DNA of 63,394 nucleotides from contig CAZLZD010000025.1 of NCBI GenBank assembly GCA_964563925.1, positions 1-63,394 on the forward strand, written 5' to 3'. The translations under genes were made by a program, and so were the position numbers. The notes below the pieces were generated by a model. The model searched no databases. It was not told the origin of the DNA and saw nothing but the letters and a program-made list of their open reading frames with translations. The stretch is from JAUILA01 sp964563925. GTDB taxonomy: Bacteria; Bacteroidota; Bacteroidia; Cytophagales; Cyclobacteriaceae. Positions 52,035 to 61,500 of the stretch are shown here, piece after piece; the first letter of the stretch is position 1, and each line of letters begins with the position of its first letter.

Positions 52035-53661
52035 ATCAATACGCCTCGCTGATTTCTCGTGGTGGAGTGCCGGGCTGTTGGTTGCGGCATTTCTGCTGAT
52101 TGTCCTGATCGAATTCCGTCGCACGCCGGCCGTATTCCTGATGTGGAGGGTTATCCTGACATTTTTCATGATTTCAGGTATTGCCGCTATTATCTGGAGA
52201 CCGTCAGTCCTTCAACCCCGGACAACCAATCAGGTGATCGTCGTAGGGGAGGAAACGAACCGGTCCCGGCTTGACACCCTTCGCGACGCATATCCGGATG
52301 CAAGGCTCATTTCTCAGGACAGTCTGTATATGCCCCTCGACGGGACGAATGTTCTGGTGACGGGTCAGGGCCTTGCTGAATACAACCTTCGAAAGGTGCA
52401 CAACTCCCACCTGGAGCTGGCGTTGGATCCTACTCCGCCCGGCATCGTAGAATTTTACCCTCCCGGTAAGCCGGTGCTTGGGGATACACTTACCTGGGAA
52501 GGATATTTTCAAACCCCGGACAGCATACAGCTTGAACTTTGGTGGCAGGACAAGCGCATCGATTCGGTCCGGCTTGATTCTTCGGGATGGTTTGTACTTA
52601 GGCACCTGCCCAAGGTCGCCGGCCCCCAGGTGTATCGGCTTACCGCTCGCTCAGCAAATATTCTCCAGTATTACAGGATACCGGCTGATATTCGGGATTC
52701 GCGGAAATTACGTGCCGGATTATTTGTTACGTATCCCAGCTTTGAGCTTCGGGCGATTAAGGAATATATGGCTGAATCGGGTCTGGAGGTGATGGTCAGA
52801 CAATCCGTATCGCGTGACCGGTATACCATTGAATATCTCAATTTACCTGAGGAGCCCGTGGTGTTCTCTTCCGGATTCCTTTCGTCCCTTGACCTGCTGG
52901 TTGCCGACCAGGTTTTCCTGGAGAATCTGACGCGGGATGAACTCGACGTGCTGGAACGCCGGATACGGCAGGGCCTGGGCCTTATTATTATCTCTGTAGA
53001 GAGTAAGGCCGGGCGCGGCCGGATTTCGCTGCCGGTCAGGGATGCCGGTAATAATGAGTTGTTCCTGGTGGAAGATCCGGGAGTTATTTCTGTCAGCAAG
53101 AGTGGGGGATATATCAAAAGCGGAGGAAAACAGCTGGGAAGGGGACGAATAATGGTATCCCTTGTTCCGCAAACCTACACCTGGATTCTTGAAGGAAATA
53201 AAAGTGAGTATGAGGGATACTGGTCGTCCCTGATAAGGGAGACTTCACGGAAAAGCCCTCCGGTAATTGATCTCCTGGCCGAACCTGTGTGGCAGAATAT
53301 CCGGCAGGATTTTGTGGTTATTTCGGAAGGTCAACCTGAAGTGTACTGGGATGAGGTGCCGTTGCCTCCGGCCCGTGATATCTATCTGCCCCACCGGTGG
53401 CACGTGACAGTTTGGGAAAGAGATACCGGATGGCATGTGCTCACCAGCAACAGGGATACAGTGAATGTGTATGTGCATGATACGTCTGAGTGGAAACCGC
53501 TGCGATTTGCCCGACAGAAGAAAGAACTGGTCAGAATCTCTTCGGGGGAGAAGATGGGCGAAGAAGCGGGAATGGAATTTTCTCCGATTCCGGCCTGGTA
53601 TTTTTATTTGCTGGTACTGGCTTGCCTTGGAATGCTTTGGGCGTTACCCAAATTTCTCTAA
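52027..53661 (+). CDS. membrane protein, cluster-associated, unknown
   Basis: 544 residues from a GTG inside the end of the DUF4175 gene. Two N-terminal helices (LVAAFLLIVLIEF; VILTFFMISGIAAIIW) and one C-terminal helix (WYFYLLVLACLGMLWALPKF) frame a large periplasmic region. That region contains β-rich stretches and a Rossmann-like part resembling the glutamine-amidotransferase-like domain of such clusters (GLFVTYPSFELRAIKEYM … LEVMVRQS, GLGLIIIS). No catalytic Cys/His pair is evident. It ends the cluster, overlapping the nitrilase tail-to-tail by 4 bases. Confidence 0.65.
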   Translation: MIESIRLADFSWWSAGLLVAAFLLIVLIEFRRTPAVFLMWRVILTFFMISGIAAIIWRPSVLQPRTTNQVIVVGEETNRSRLDTLRDAYPDARLISQDSLYMPLDGTNVLVTGQGLAEYNLRKVHNSHLELALDPTPPGIVEFYPPGKPVLGDTLTWEGYFQTPDSIQLELWWQDKRIDSVRLDSSGWFVLRHLPKVAGPQVYRLTARSANILQYYRIPADIRDSRKLRAGLFVTYPSFELRAIKEYMAESGLEVMVRQSVSRDRYTIEYLNLPEEPVVFSSGFLSSLDLLVADQVFLENLTRDELDVLERRIRQGLGLIIISVESKAGRGRISLPVRDAGNNELFLVEDPGVISVSKSGGYIKSGGKQLGRGRIMVSLVPQTYTWILEGNKSEYEGYWSSLIRETSRKSPPVIDLLAEPVWQNIRQDFVVISEGQPEVYWDEVPLPPARDIYLPHRWHVTVWERDTGWHVLTSNRDTVNVYVHDTSEWKPLRFARQKKELVRISSGEKMGEEAGMEFSPIPAWYFYLLVLACLGMLWALPKFL

Positions 53662-54602
53662 GACCCGGTTTTATCCCTGTCCCCTCGCCGTTGCCGGTTG
53701 ACCTGAAGGGAGAGCACATCCTTTCTGGAATAATGCCCGGCCGGATCAAAAAGCAAGCGTTCCCGCCTTATGGCTGAGTGGTTCAGATCGGCCGTGAACA
53801 GACCTTCTTGTCCCACCACCGGTTCCAGGATCCATTCTCCGTCCGGACCCGCAATACAGCTCCCTCCATTGGCCAGGTATTCCTGATTCAGACTGGCCAG
53901 TGTATCCGATACCGGCAGGTTGCCGGGTATGGCAGAAACAGGCAACAATCCGCATGCACTGATGACATAGGAACGGCTTTCACGGGCAATAAAACGGGTA
54001 ATATCGTGGGTATTGTGAAGGCTTCCCGGCCATACGCTGATATGGAGGTCTTCCCCCTGGTTATAAAGAGCCGCCCTGGCCAGTGGCATCCAGTTTTCCC
54101 AGCAATTCAATCCCCCGGCTGTAAACGCCCCGATCTTATGGACCCGGAGGCCATGGCCATCTCCCTGTGCCCACACAAGGCGTTCCTCGTAGGTAGGCAT
54201 TAATTTGCGATGGACCGATCCGACCTGTCCGTCGGGGCCGATATAGACCAGCGAACAAAATACACTGTGCCCTTGTCGTTCGATGCATCCCGCATAAATA
54301 GCCATGGAATGTGCACGGGCCGACTGGCATAATTCCTTCAGGTCTCCATCTTCGATTGAGACTGCTTCCCGGACATAAAGGGCATACATATCCTTCTGGA
54401 GTTCGGAATTAAACCGGGCCCCGTCGGTATGTTCAATCCAGAAGGGGTAACCCGGTAAAAGACCTTCGCCGAAGACGAGCAGCTTGCAGGATCTGGCCGC
54501 TGCCTGGCCGGCCACCGCCAGCATTTTCGCCAGGGTGGCAGATTTGTCCAGCCAGACAGGCGAGATTTGCGCCACCCCTACAGGTAAGATAGATTCACTC
54601 AC
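53658..54602 (-). CDS. nitrilase superfamily hydrolase (nitrilase branch)
   Basis: 314 residues. The catalytic triad is E46 (FGEGLLPGYPFW), K133 (HRKLMPTYEER) and C167 (GGLNCWENWMP). CWENxxP is the form found in true nitrilases rather than in amidases or β-alanine synthases. It would hydrolyse a C≡N or amide bond in the cytosol. The end (NRQRRGDRDKTGS) is not conserved. It follows the copper-related genes by 71 bases on the same strand; a link in function is not evident. Confidence 0.9.
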   Translation of the reverse strand: MSESILPVGVAQISPVWLDKSATLAKMLAVAGQAAARSCKLLVFGEGLLPGYPFWIEHTDGARFNSELQKDMYALYVREAVSIEDGDLKELCQSARAHSMAIYAGCIERQGHSVFCSLVYIGPDGQVGSVHRKLMPTYEERLVWAQGDGHGLRVHKIGAFTAGGLNCWENWMPLARAALYNQGEDLHISVWPGSLHNTHDITRFIARESRSYVISACGLLPVSAIPGNLPVSDTLASLNQEYLANGGSCIAGPDGEWILEPVVGQEGLFTADLNHSAIRRERLLFDPAGHYSRKDVLSLQVNRQRRGDRDKTGS

Positions 54603-54673
54603 AGGCGCTTCGTTGTTTCATTCTTTCAAGTTACTGAAATATTGAACACCGTTGGCCATCGGCTTGTGTGAAT

Positions 54674-55054
54674 TCAACCGTGTATTTTAATCCATTCCAC
54701 GGTATCCCTGTCAGATAGTTTGATTACCATGGTTTTCGTTTTCAATGCCCATGCAAATAGTTTCGTCTGGCTGATCCGGTAATACAGGTATTCCTCATTT
54801 TTCCGGTCTGGTTCACCCAGCAACCCTATCAGCTGGTCTTCATTAAGCGACCTGATCGTATCATTATAAACGACTTCTTCCAGCATATCTTCCCGGTACG
54901 GGTAATCCTCACCATCCTTTTCCCTCCATTTGGAAGGGTCAAAGGACGTCTCCGTGACAGGGGAAGCCGGTGTTCCCGTTTCGGAGGTTTCCTGACCTGA
55001 GTCACAGGCGCCGAATAAGACCAGGAGTGCCAGGGACATTACGTATTTTCTCAT
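54674..55054 (-). CDS. small lipoprotein, unknown
   Basis: 126 residues from the ATG at 55052-55054; the signal MRKYVMSLALLVLFGAC ends in a lipobox. The mature part is acidic with an ordered C-terminal β region (YLYYRISQTKLFAWALKTKTMVIKLSDRDTVEWIKIHG). An upstream start at 55153 would overlap the DUF3347 gene and is rejected. I recognise no family. It is in the copper operon, 14 bases after the DUF3347 gene. Confidence 0.65.
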   Translation of the reverse strand: MRKYVMSLALLVLFGACDSGQETSETGTPASPVTETSFDPSKWREKDGEDYPYREDMLEEVVYNDTIRSLNEDQLIGLLGEPDRKNEEYLYYRISQTKLFAWALKTKTMVIKLSDRDTVEWIKIHG

Positions 55055-55068
55055 CGCGGCGTGACTTA

Positions 55069-55563
55069 CTACAGTTCTTCCTGAACGGCCCCGCAGGTCA
55101 GCATGGCATCGCCGAAATACGGGTTGCGGATCTCGCTTTCCAGGCTCAGCCAATTGGCTCCCTCGTTATCACGTGCCATGGGGCAATATTGCCAGTAAAC
55201 TTTTTGCCCGAGGGATTCCTGGTTCTTTACGTACGTATACATGGCATTGGACAGGGTGAAGAAATGATCACGCTGCACCGCCAGGTCAGTGCTTTCCGCA
55301 ATGGCAGCAGCTGATTCGCTAATCTCTCCGGTTGCTTTTTCTGCCATGGACTTCGCTGCGGCCGCTGCCTTTTCAGGTTCGCTTTGCACCAGCGCATTTT
55401 TGAGCTGAACGTAATTCTCCAGCAATGGATGCCTGACGTCTTCCGATATCGGTTCGGCTGCCGCTTCGGCTCCTGGTGTATTTTCACTGGTTGTTTCGCT
55501 TGTTTTTCCACAGCCCATGGCGGTGAGTATCAGCAGGGTAAATAAAATAGTAGTTCGCATCAT
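55069..55563 (-). CDS. DUF3347 copper-related lipoprotein
   Basis: 164 residues. The signal MMRTTILFTLLILTAMGC predicts a lipoprotein. The mature part is DUF3347, with a helical N-terminal region (LLENYVQLKNALVQSEPEKAAAAA) and a C-terminal Cys/Met-rich motif YCPMARDNEGANWLSLESEI…NPYFG…MLTCG. The same motif occurs in the C-terminus of the adjacent CusB protein, so a shared or duplicated domain is clear. It probably binds copper and hands it to the efflux adaptor in the periplasm. It starts 17 bases after cusB. Confidence 0.88.
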   Translation of the reverse strand: MMRTTILFTLLILTAMGCGKTSETTSENTPGAEAAAEPISEDVRHPLLENYVQLKNALVQSEPEKAAAAAKSMAEKATGEISESAAAIAESTDLAVQRDHFFTLSNAMYTYVKNQESLGQKVYWQYCPMARDNEGANWLSLESEIRNPYFGDAMLTCGAVQEEL

Positions 55564-55580
55564 TTTAATATAGATTATAG

Positions 55581-57302
55581 TTATTCAATTGTTTCAATTA
55601 CACTTCCGCAGGTAAGCATCATCTCACCGTAATACGGATTTTTTACTTCATTTTCCAGGCTCAGCCAGCGAGCCCCTTCGTTGTTATTTGCCATAGGACA
55701 CCGGAGAACATACAGGGGCACGTCGAGCGGTGACACCACTTTTCCGGCTTCGACCAGGTGCTCGGAAAGGTCAATGAAGGCTGCGCGCAGCGCATCAATA
55801 TTCTCTGCATTCATTGCGCTCCGGAGATCTGAATTTACCTGCTCCTGAAATTCCTGCCACCAGGTTTTCCATGCATCATCGGTTTCGGTTGCCTCCAGTC
55901 CAGACAGGATTTCCGAAAGGTGTTTGGTTTCTGCAGATGCCGCGTCAAAATCTGACGCGACCAAATGATCTTTCAGGGTTGTATAGGAACGAATAATCGT
56001 AGCCATCCCTTCCTGTACGGTTTTCGGTGCTGTGCCCATTTCAGCCGATTTAATTCGTGCCTCATCTGCATTCATCATACTGGGTTTCCCGGCCAGCTGG
56101 GCTGCAGCATCGACGGTGAAGGTGCCGTTTACCACGATTTCCGCTCCCGGGGCGAGGCCGCTTTCCACCACATAGTAGTCGCCTGTGGCCGGCCCCAATA
56201 CGACCTCCTGCAGCCGGAAAAAGGCGCCACCCTGGTCATCGGTACCTGTTTTTTCATACACGACCGAACGTTGCCCGGTCCACAGGACGGCCGAACGGGG
56301 AATCACCAGGCGGTCTGAACCCGCATTATTTGACGGAATTAATTGTCCGCGGACAAACATCTGCGGTTTGAGTTTTTCCTGAGGATTTTGCATTTCCACA
56401 CGTACCCTGGCAACCCGGGTGTTTGATTCCACGACCGGATCGATAAAGCTGACCTTGCCGCGGAAGGACTGGCCCGGCAATCCGGCCACGGTAAAGGTAA
56501 TTTCATCCCCAACCTCGATCATGGGCAAATCACTTTCGTAGGCATCAAATTCCACCCAGACCTTTGAGAGGTCTGAAAGGACATATAATACCTCCCCGTT
56601 TTCCACATGATCCCCGACATTGACCTTTTTTTCCAGGACAGTCCCGGTATATTCGGCATAAATGTCCATGGTGTTTTTAATACTTCCCGATGCCAGAATG
56701 TCGTTGATCTGCCTGTCGGTAAGCCGGAGTGAACGAAGTTTCTCCCTGGCTGCCTCCAGCAACCGGGGTTGTGACTCCTGCATATCTGCTGCCTGAAGCA
56801 GTTCCTGCTGGGCAGCGATCAGCGGAGGGCTGTACAGGGTTGCGATACGCTGACCCCGGCGCACCTGCTCTCCCTGGGTATTTACAAACAGCCTTTCGAT
56901 ACGCCCGGCAACATGTGTGCTTTGTGAGCGGACCTGATTTTCGTCGGCCACCACCTTCCCGTTCAGGGTGAGGGTTTCTTCCGGAGTACCGCTGAATCCT
57001 GCCTGCACAGTTTCCACATTTCCCAGCCGCACTGCCGATCCTGACAGCCTTACACCCTGGGCGTCATCGACCTCTGTACCTTCAGAAACCGGCACCAGGT
57101 CCATGCCGCATATGGGACATTTCCCGGGGCCATCCTGCCGTATCTGGGGATGCATGGAACACGTGTAGACTATTCCCTCAGCCATTTCGGTCTCGTGATC
57201 ATGTTCTTCAGGCGTTTCATTGCCGAAGAATATAATGCCAATGGCCAGTCCGGCTACAAGCGCCGGGGGGATAAGCCACCATGGATTAATTTTGGTTTTC
57301 AT
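55581..57302 (-). CDS. cusB: CusB-type RND efflux adaptor with metal-binding and DUF3347 ends
   Basis: 573 residues. One N-terminal helix anchors it (WWLIPPALVAGLAIGIIFFG). Next is a heavy-metal-binding domain YTCSMHPQIRQDG…CPICGMDLVPV (C48, M50, H51, C62, C65, M67). The adaptor core follows: lipoyl/barrel-sandwich (VAGRIERLFVNTQGEQVRRG), hairpin, β-barrel (GDEITFTVAGLPGQSFRG) and membrane-proximal parts. The last 150 residues are DUF3347. It links CusA to CusC and loads Cu+/Ag+. Its start overlaps the end of the TolC-type gene by 17 bases. Confidence 0.93.
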   Translation of the reverse strand: MKTKINPWWLIPPALVAGLAIGIIFFGNETPEEHDHETEMAEGIVYTCSMHPQIRQDGPGKCPICGMDLVPVSEGTEVDDAQGVRLSGSAVRLGNVETVQAGFSGTPEETLTLNGKVVADENQVRSQSTHVAGRIERLFVNTQGEQVRRGQRIATLYSPPLIAAQQELLQAADMQESQPRLLEAAREKLRSLRLTDRQINDILASGSIKNTMDIYAEYTGTVLEKKVNVGDHVENGEVLYVLSDLSKVWVEFDAYESDLPMIEVGDEITFTVAGLPGQSFRGKVSFIDPVVESNTRVARVRVEMQNPQEKLKPQMFVRGQLIPSNNAGSDRLVIPRSAVLWTGQRSVVYEKTGTDDQGGAFFRLQEVVLGPATGDYYVVESGLAPGAEIVVNGTFTVDAAAQLAGKPSMMNADEARIKSAEMGTAPKTVQEGMATIIRSYTTLKDHLVASDFDAASAETKHLSEILSGLEATETDDAWKTWWQEFQEQVNSDLRSAMNAENIDALRAAFIDLSEHLVEAGKVVSPLDVPLYVLRCPMANNNEGARWLSLENEVKNPYYGEMMLTCGSVIETIE

Positions 57303-58554
57303 AGTCGTTCAATTCATTGATTATTGACGGATTTTCACCGGTCACATACTCATACATTGTGATTGCCCGGAGAAGTTCTCCATAGGCCATTAACCGTTTT
57401 TTACGGTATTGCAATAGTTTTTCCTGATTCATCAGAATATCGTCCAGTTCGGAGCGGTCATTCTCGAAATCCGTTTCCGTGAGTTTGAGGACACGTTGTG
57501 CAAGATCGATCTGGGAAGAAAATACTTCCATATTCCTGGATGCCCTGTTAAGAGAATACACAGCTTCTTCCCGGTTGATAAGGAGATTATTGTTTTCCGA
57601 CCTGGCAGCAGCTTCATATTGCCGCTGCAGTGCGCTGGCCTCAGCTTGCATCGATTTGTATTTTTTCCGCCAGACCGGAAGGCCAATCGTTACCATGGGC
57701 ATCAGTGCGTTCTTTCCGTTGTCCGGCACGACCATATCGTCACGCTTGCCGATAATCATGTAGTCCACCCCCAGTCCCAGCGACGGATAGAGCTGTTTGC
57801 GTGCAGCTTCCTGGTATGCCTCTGCGGCCTGGCTTTTGGCCAGGCTTGCCCGGACCGCAGGATGATCCAGCAGGCTGTCCTCCGGAGTAAATACAGGCAG
57901 GTCAGCTTCGATGGTATCCGGCAGGTAGAGCGTGGAGCGTTCGGTATTCAGTAAAAGGAAGAACTGCACGGTGCGGCTGTTGAGCAGGTCCCTTGTCTGT
58001 TCGATTTCATTTTGCAATGACTTCACATCCAGTTGTACAAGCAGCACATCGGCAAGCTGTCCCTCTCCGCTCCGGAAGCGGGTCGTAGCCAGGGATTCCA
58101 GTGATTCGCTCAGGCGCAGGGTTGATTCCTGCAAACTGATCAGTTCATTCAGTACCCACAATTCATAATAGGTCGCCCTGACGTCACGCACCACTTTCCG
58201 GGCCTCCAGGGCAAACTTCCAGTACGATGCTTCAGCCTGTTTGCTCATTTGATCGCGCCTTGCCGAAAGGGTGCCAAACCAGGGAAACATCTGCGAAAGG
58301 GAGAACCTGAATTGCTGCGGGCCCACCCGGGTTTCTACCGGGCTTATAAAGTACCCGATGCCGAGGGTGGGGTCGGGGAGGCTTCCTGACTGATCAACAC
58401 GGCTAAGTTCGCTGTAAAACCCTTCGTAAGCGCTAAGGATAGCCGGATTATTCTCAAGGGCCATCGCCACGTAGGCAGACAAGGAATCCTGACCGGCTGC
58501 CTGGGTTACCAGGCCGGTGCATAACAGGATGATCAGGTATTGCAGTTTCTTCAT
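57286..58554 (-). CDS. TolC/CusC-type outer-membrane efflux protein
   Basis: 422 residues with a cleavable signal (MKKLQYLIILLCTGLVTQAAGQ). Two TolC-family repeats with long helical hairpins are present (ALENNPAILSAYEGFYSELSRVDQSGSLPDP; DVLLVQLDVKSLQNEIEQTRDLLNS). It would form the outer-membrane channel of the CusCBA pump. It starts with ATGA overlap to the cusA stop and overlaps cusB, so all three are translated together. It is longer than half-size forms but normal for Bacteroidota CusC-like proteins. Confidence 0.92.
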   Translation of the reverse strand: MKKLQYLIILLCTGLVTQAAGQDSLSAYVAMALENNPAILSAYEGFYSELSRVDQSGSLPDPTLGIGYFISPVETRVGPQQFRFSLSQMFPWFGTLSARRDQMSKQAEASYWKFALEARKVVRDVRATYYELWVLNELISLQESTLRLSESLESLATTRFRSGEGQLADVLLVQLDVKSLQNEIEQTRDLLNSRTVQFFLLLNTERSTLYLPDTIEADLPVFTPEDSLLDHPAVRASLAKSQAAEAYQEAARKQLYPSLGLGVDYMIIGKRDDMVVPDNGKNALMPMVTIGLPVWRKKYKSMQAEASALQRQYEAAARSENNNLLINREEAVYSLNRASRNMEVFSSQIDLAQRVLKLTETDFENDRSELDDILMNQEKLLQYRKKRLMAYGELLRAITMYEYVTGENPSIINELNDYENQN

Positions 58555-61500
58555 GATGCTGATTTTTGAATGGAGGCTTCCTTACGCCATGAATACAGAA
58601 CGGGGACAACAAATATGGTCATGATGGCAATAATCATTCCCCCGAAAATCGGGATGGCCATTGGCACCATGATATCAGACCCTTTTCCGGTGGAGGTCAG
58701 TATCGGGATCAGGGCAATCAAGGTGGTGGCGGTGGTCATCATCGCCGGCCGAACGCGTCTTTCCCCGGCTGTGATGACTGCCTGCCTGATTTCCTGCCGG
58801 TCAACCGGGCTCGCCTTCGCAAAGCTCTGGTCCAGGTAAGTTGCCATCAGCACCCCGTCGTCGGTGGCGATTCCAAACAAGGCAATGAATCCCACCCAGA
58901 CCGCCACGCTTAAATGGATCGTGCCCATCTGGAAAAGATCGCGGGTATTCTGGCCGAACATATTGAAATCAGCGAACCACGGTTGACCATAAAGCCACAG
59001 CATCACGAATCCGCCGCCAAAGGCCACAGCAATCCCCGTAAATATCATCAGGCTCGTGAGGGTGCTCCGGAACTGGAAATACAGGATGAGGAATATAACA
59101 ACCAGGACCAACGGTATAATGACGGACAGACGTTTTTCAGCCCGCACCTGATTTTCAAAGGATCCCGAAAAACGGTAGCTTACTCCGTCCGGGACCTCGA
59201 TCCTGCCTTCCTCAATGGCATCGCTGATGGCTCTTTGTGCATCATTGACCACGGTGACTTCGGAAAAGCCGTCCCGTTTATCGAACAGTACGTAGCTTGT
59301 CAGGAAGGTATCTTCGCTGCGGATCATCTGGGGTCCGCGGGTGAAATTGATGGAGGCCAGCTGACCCAGGGGAACCTGCACACCACCCTGACCGGTGATC
59401 AGGATTTCACGTATCTGATCAGGGGTCGAACGAAGTTCACGCGGATAACGGACGCGGATCGGGTAGCGCTCACGTCCCTCGACGGTCATGGATAGCGGGA
59501 TTCCTCCAATGGCTCCTTCCAGGGATTGCTGTACCTGCGTAACGGTGAGGCCATAGCGTGCTATTTCCTGGCGGTCAATTTCTATCTCCAGATAGGGCTT
59601 ACCCACCACCCTGTCGGCAAATACCGCTTCGGCTTTTACCGAGGGCACCTTTTTCAGGACATTCTCCAGGTCAAGTCCGAACGCTTCAATGGCCTCCAGG
59701 GAGGGCCCGGAAACCTTTATCCCCATGGGTGCCCGCATGCCTGTCTGCAGCATGACCAGCCTGGTTTCGATGGGCTGGAGTTTAGGCGCCGAGGTGACAC
59801 CGGGAAGGTTTGAGGCACTCACAATCTCGGACCATATATCATCCGGAGACTGGATATGATCTCTCCAGATACGCAGGGGCGATCCTTTACGGTCTTCAAG
59901 CAGGGTTTCGGAAGACAAGCCGAGGAGGATAACCTCTTCCCGGGACAGCGAATCCCCGTCCATGGTCAGGAATTTGCCATCATCCGTGGTTTTGAAATAC
60001 AACCTGTTTCCGGCCTGGTCAGACATGTATTCGGGATAATAATTGATCACATTCTCAAACATCGATATGGGCGCCGGATCCAGCGCACTTTCTGCACGTC
60101 CGAGCTTGCCCACTACTTCTTTCACTTCAGGAATGGCTGCCACCCTGAGATCAAGCTGCTTGAGCGTATTCAGGTTTGCTTCCATCCCGGCATGGGGCAT
60201 GGAGGTAGGCATAAGCAGAAAAGAACCCTCGTCGAGGCTTGGCATAAATTCCTCACCAATTCCCGGGAATGCATGAGCGACTGCAGACCAGGCCCCCGTC
60301 TTCCTGATATTGATATCCAGCTTGTCAAAACCATTGGCGACAGGCTGGAACAGAGTCGGGAATCCGAGCCAGATAAATAAACCCAGCAGCAGGGTAAGCA
60401 ATGGAAAGAGTACGAATGTCCCTTTATTGGCCAGGCACCATTGCAGGATTTTAGGATAATAACGGACCATCAGCCAGGCTGTGAGCAGAATGCTGCCGGT
60501 TGAAAGGAGCACAAAAACAAGATTGGAAAAGGTGCCGGCCTCGATCCCCACAGGCAGCCAGGTTATGGCAAGAAGCCACCAGATGATCAAAAGTATTCCG
60601 ATAAGGTCTGAATACACCAGGTACCAGGCACCGGATTCCCGCTGATAACGAAGGAATCCTGCCACACCCATGAGGATCAGTACGATTCCTGGCCACCACG
60701 CAATGAACAGGATGGTAAGAATCCCGGCAAGGGGCAATACGAGGTAGCTGTACTGCCTGACACCCCGTTTGCTGATCCTGATACCGGTAAGCCAGTGGGC
60801 CAGTGCCGGGAGTACAAATAACGCTATGATCACCGCCGCTATCAGCGCATAGGTTTTGGTAAAGGCCAGGGGTCGGAAAAGTTTTCCTTCCGCTCCTTCC
60901 AGGGCAAATACCGGAATAAAGCTAACAATGGTGGTGGAAACAGCGGTCAGGATTGCACCGCTGACTTCGGCAGAGGCATTGTAAATCAGCTTAAAGGAAG
61001 ACTGGCCGGGATTTTCCTCCTGGTATCTTATCACATTCTCCGTGAGAATAATTCCCAGGTCGACCATGGTACCAATCGCAATGGCGATGCCGCTGAGCGC
61101 TACAATGTTGGCCATCACACCGGTGTACTTCATCGCGATGAATACCATCAGGATGGCCAGGGGAAGGAGCAGGGAGATCATAAAGGACGCCCGCAGGTTC
61201 AGCACCATGATGATGATAACGAGAATCGTGATCAGGACTTCAAAGGTCAGTGCCTCTTCCAGGGTGCCAAGTGTCTCGAGGATTAACCCGCTTCGATCAT
61301 AAAAGGGAACAATGGCTATTTGTGAAACGGTACCGTCAGACAACGTTTTTTTAGGCAATCCCGGGGCGATCTCGGCCATCTTTTCCCGGATTCCGGAGAT
61401 AACCTGCATCGGGTTTTCGCCGTACCTGGCTACCACGACGCCTCCTGCCTGTTCGATCCCGTCCTTGTCCAGGGCCCCGCGGCGGGTGGCCGGACCCAGG

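Noticed and set aside
46141..53661. MoxR/vWA cluster as an anti-phage defence system
   Set aside because: MoxR-vWA pairs occur in defence, but here the partners are DUF58, BatA-type and DUF4175 envelope proteins in a conserved chromosomal layout, with no nuclease, reverse transcriptase or other effector.
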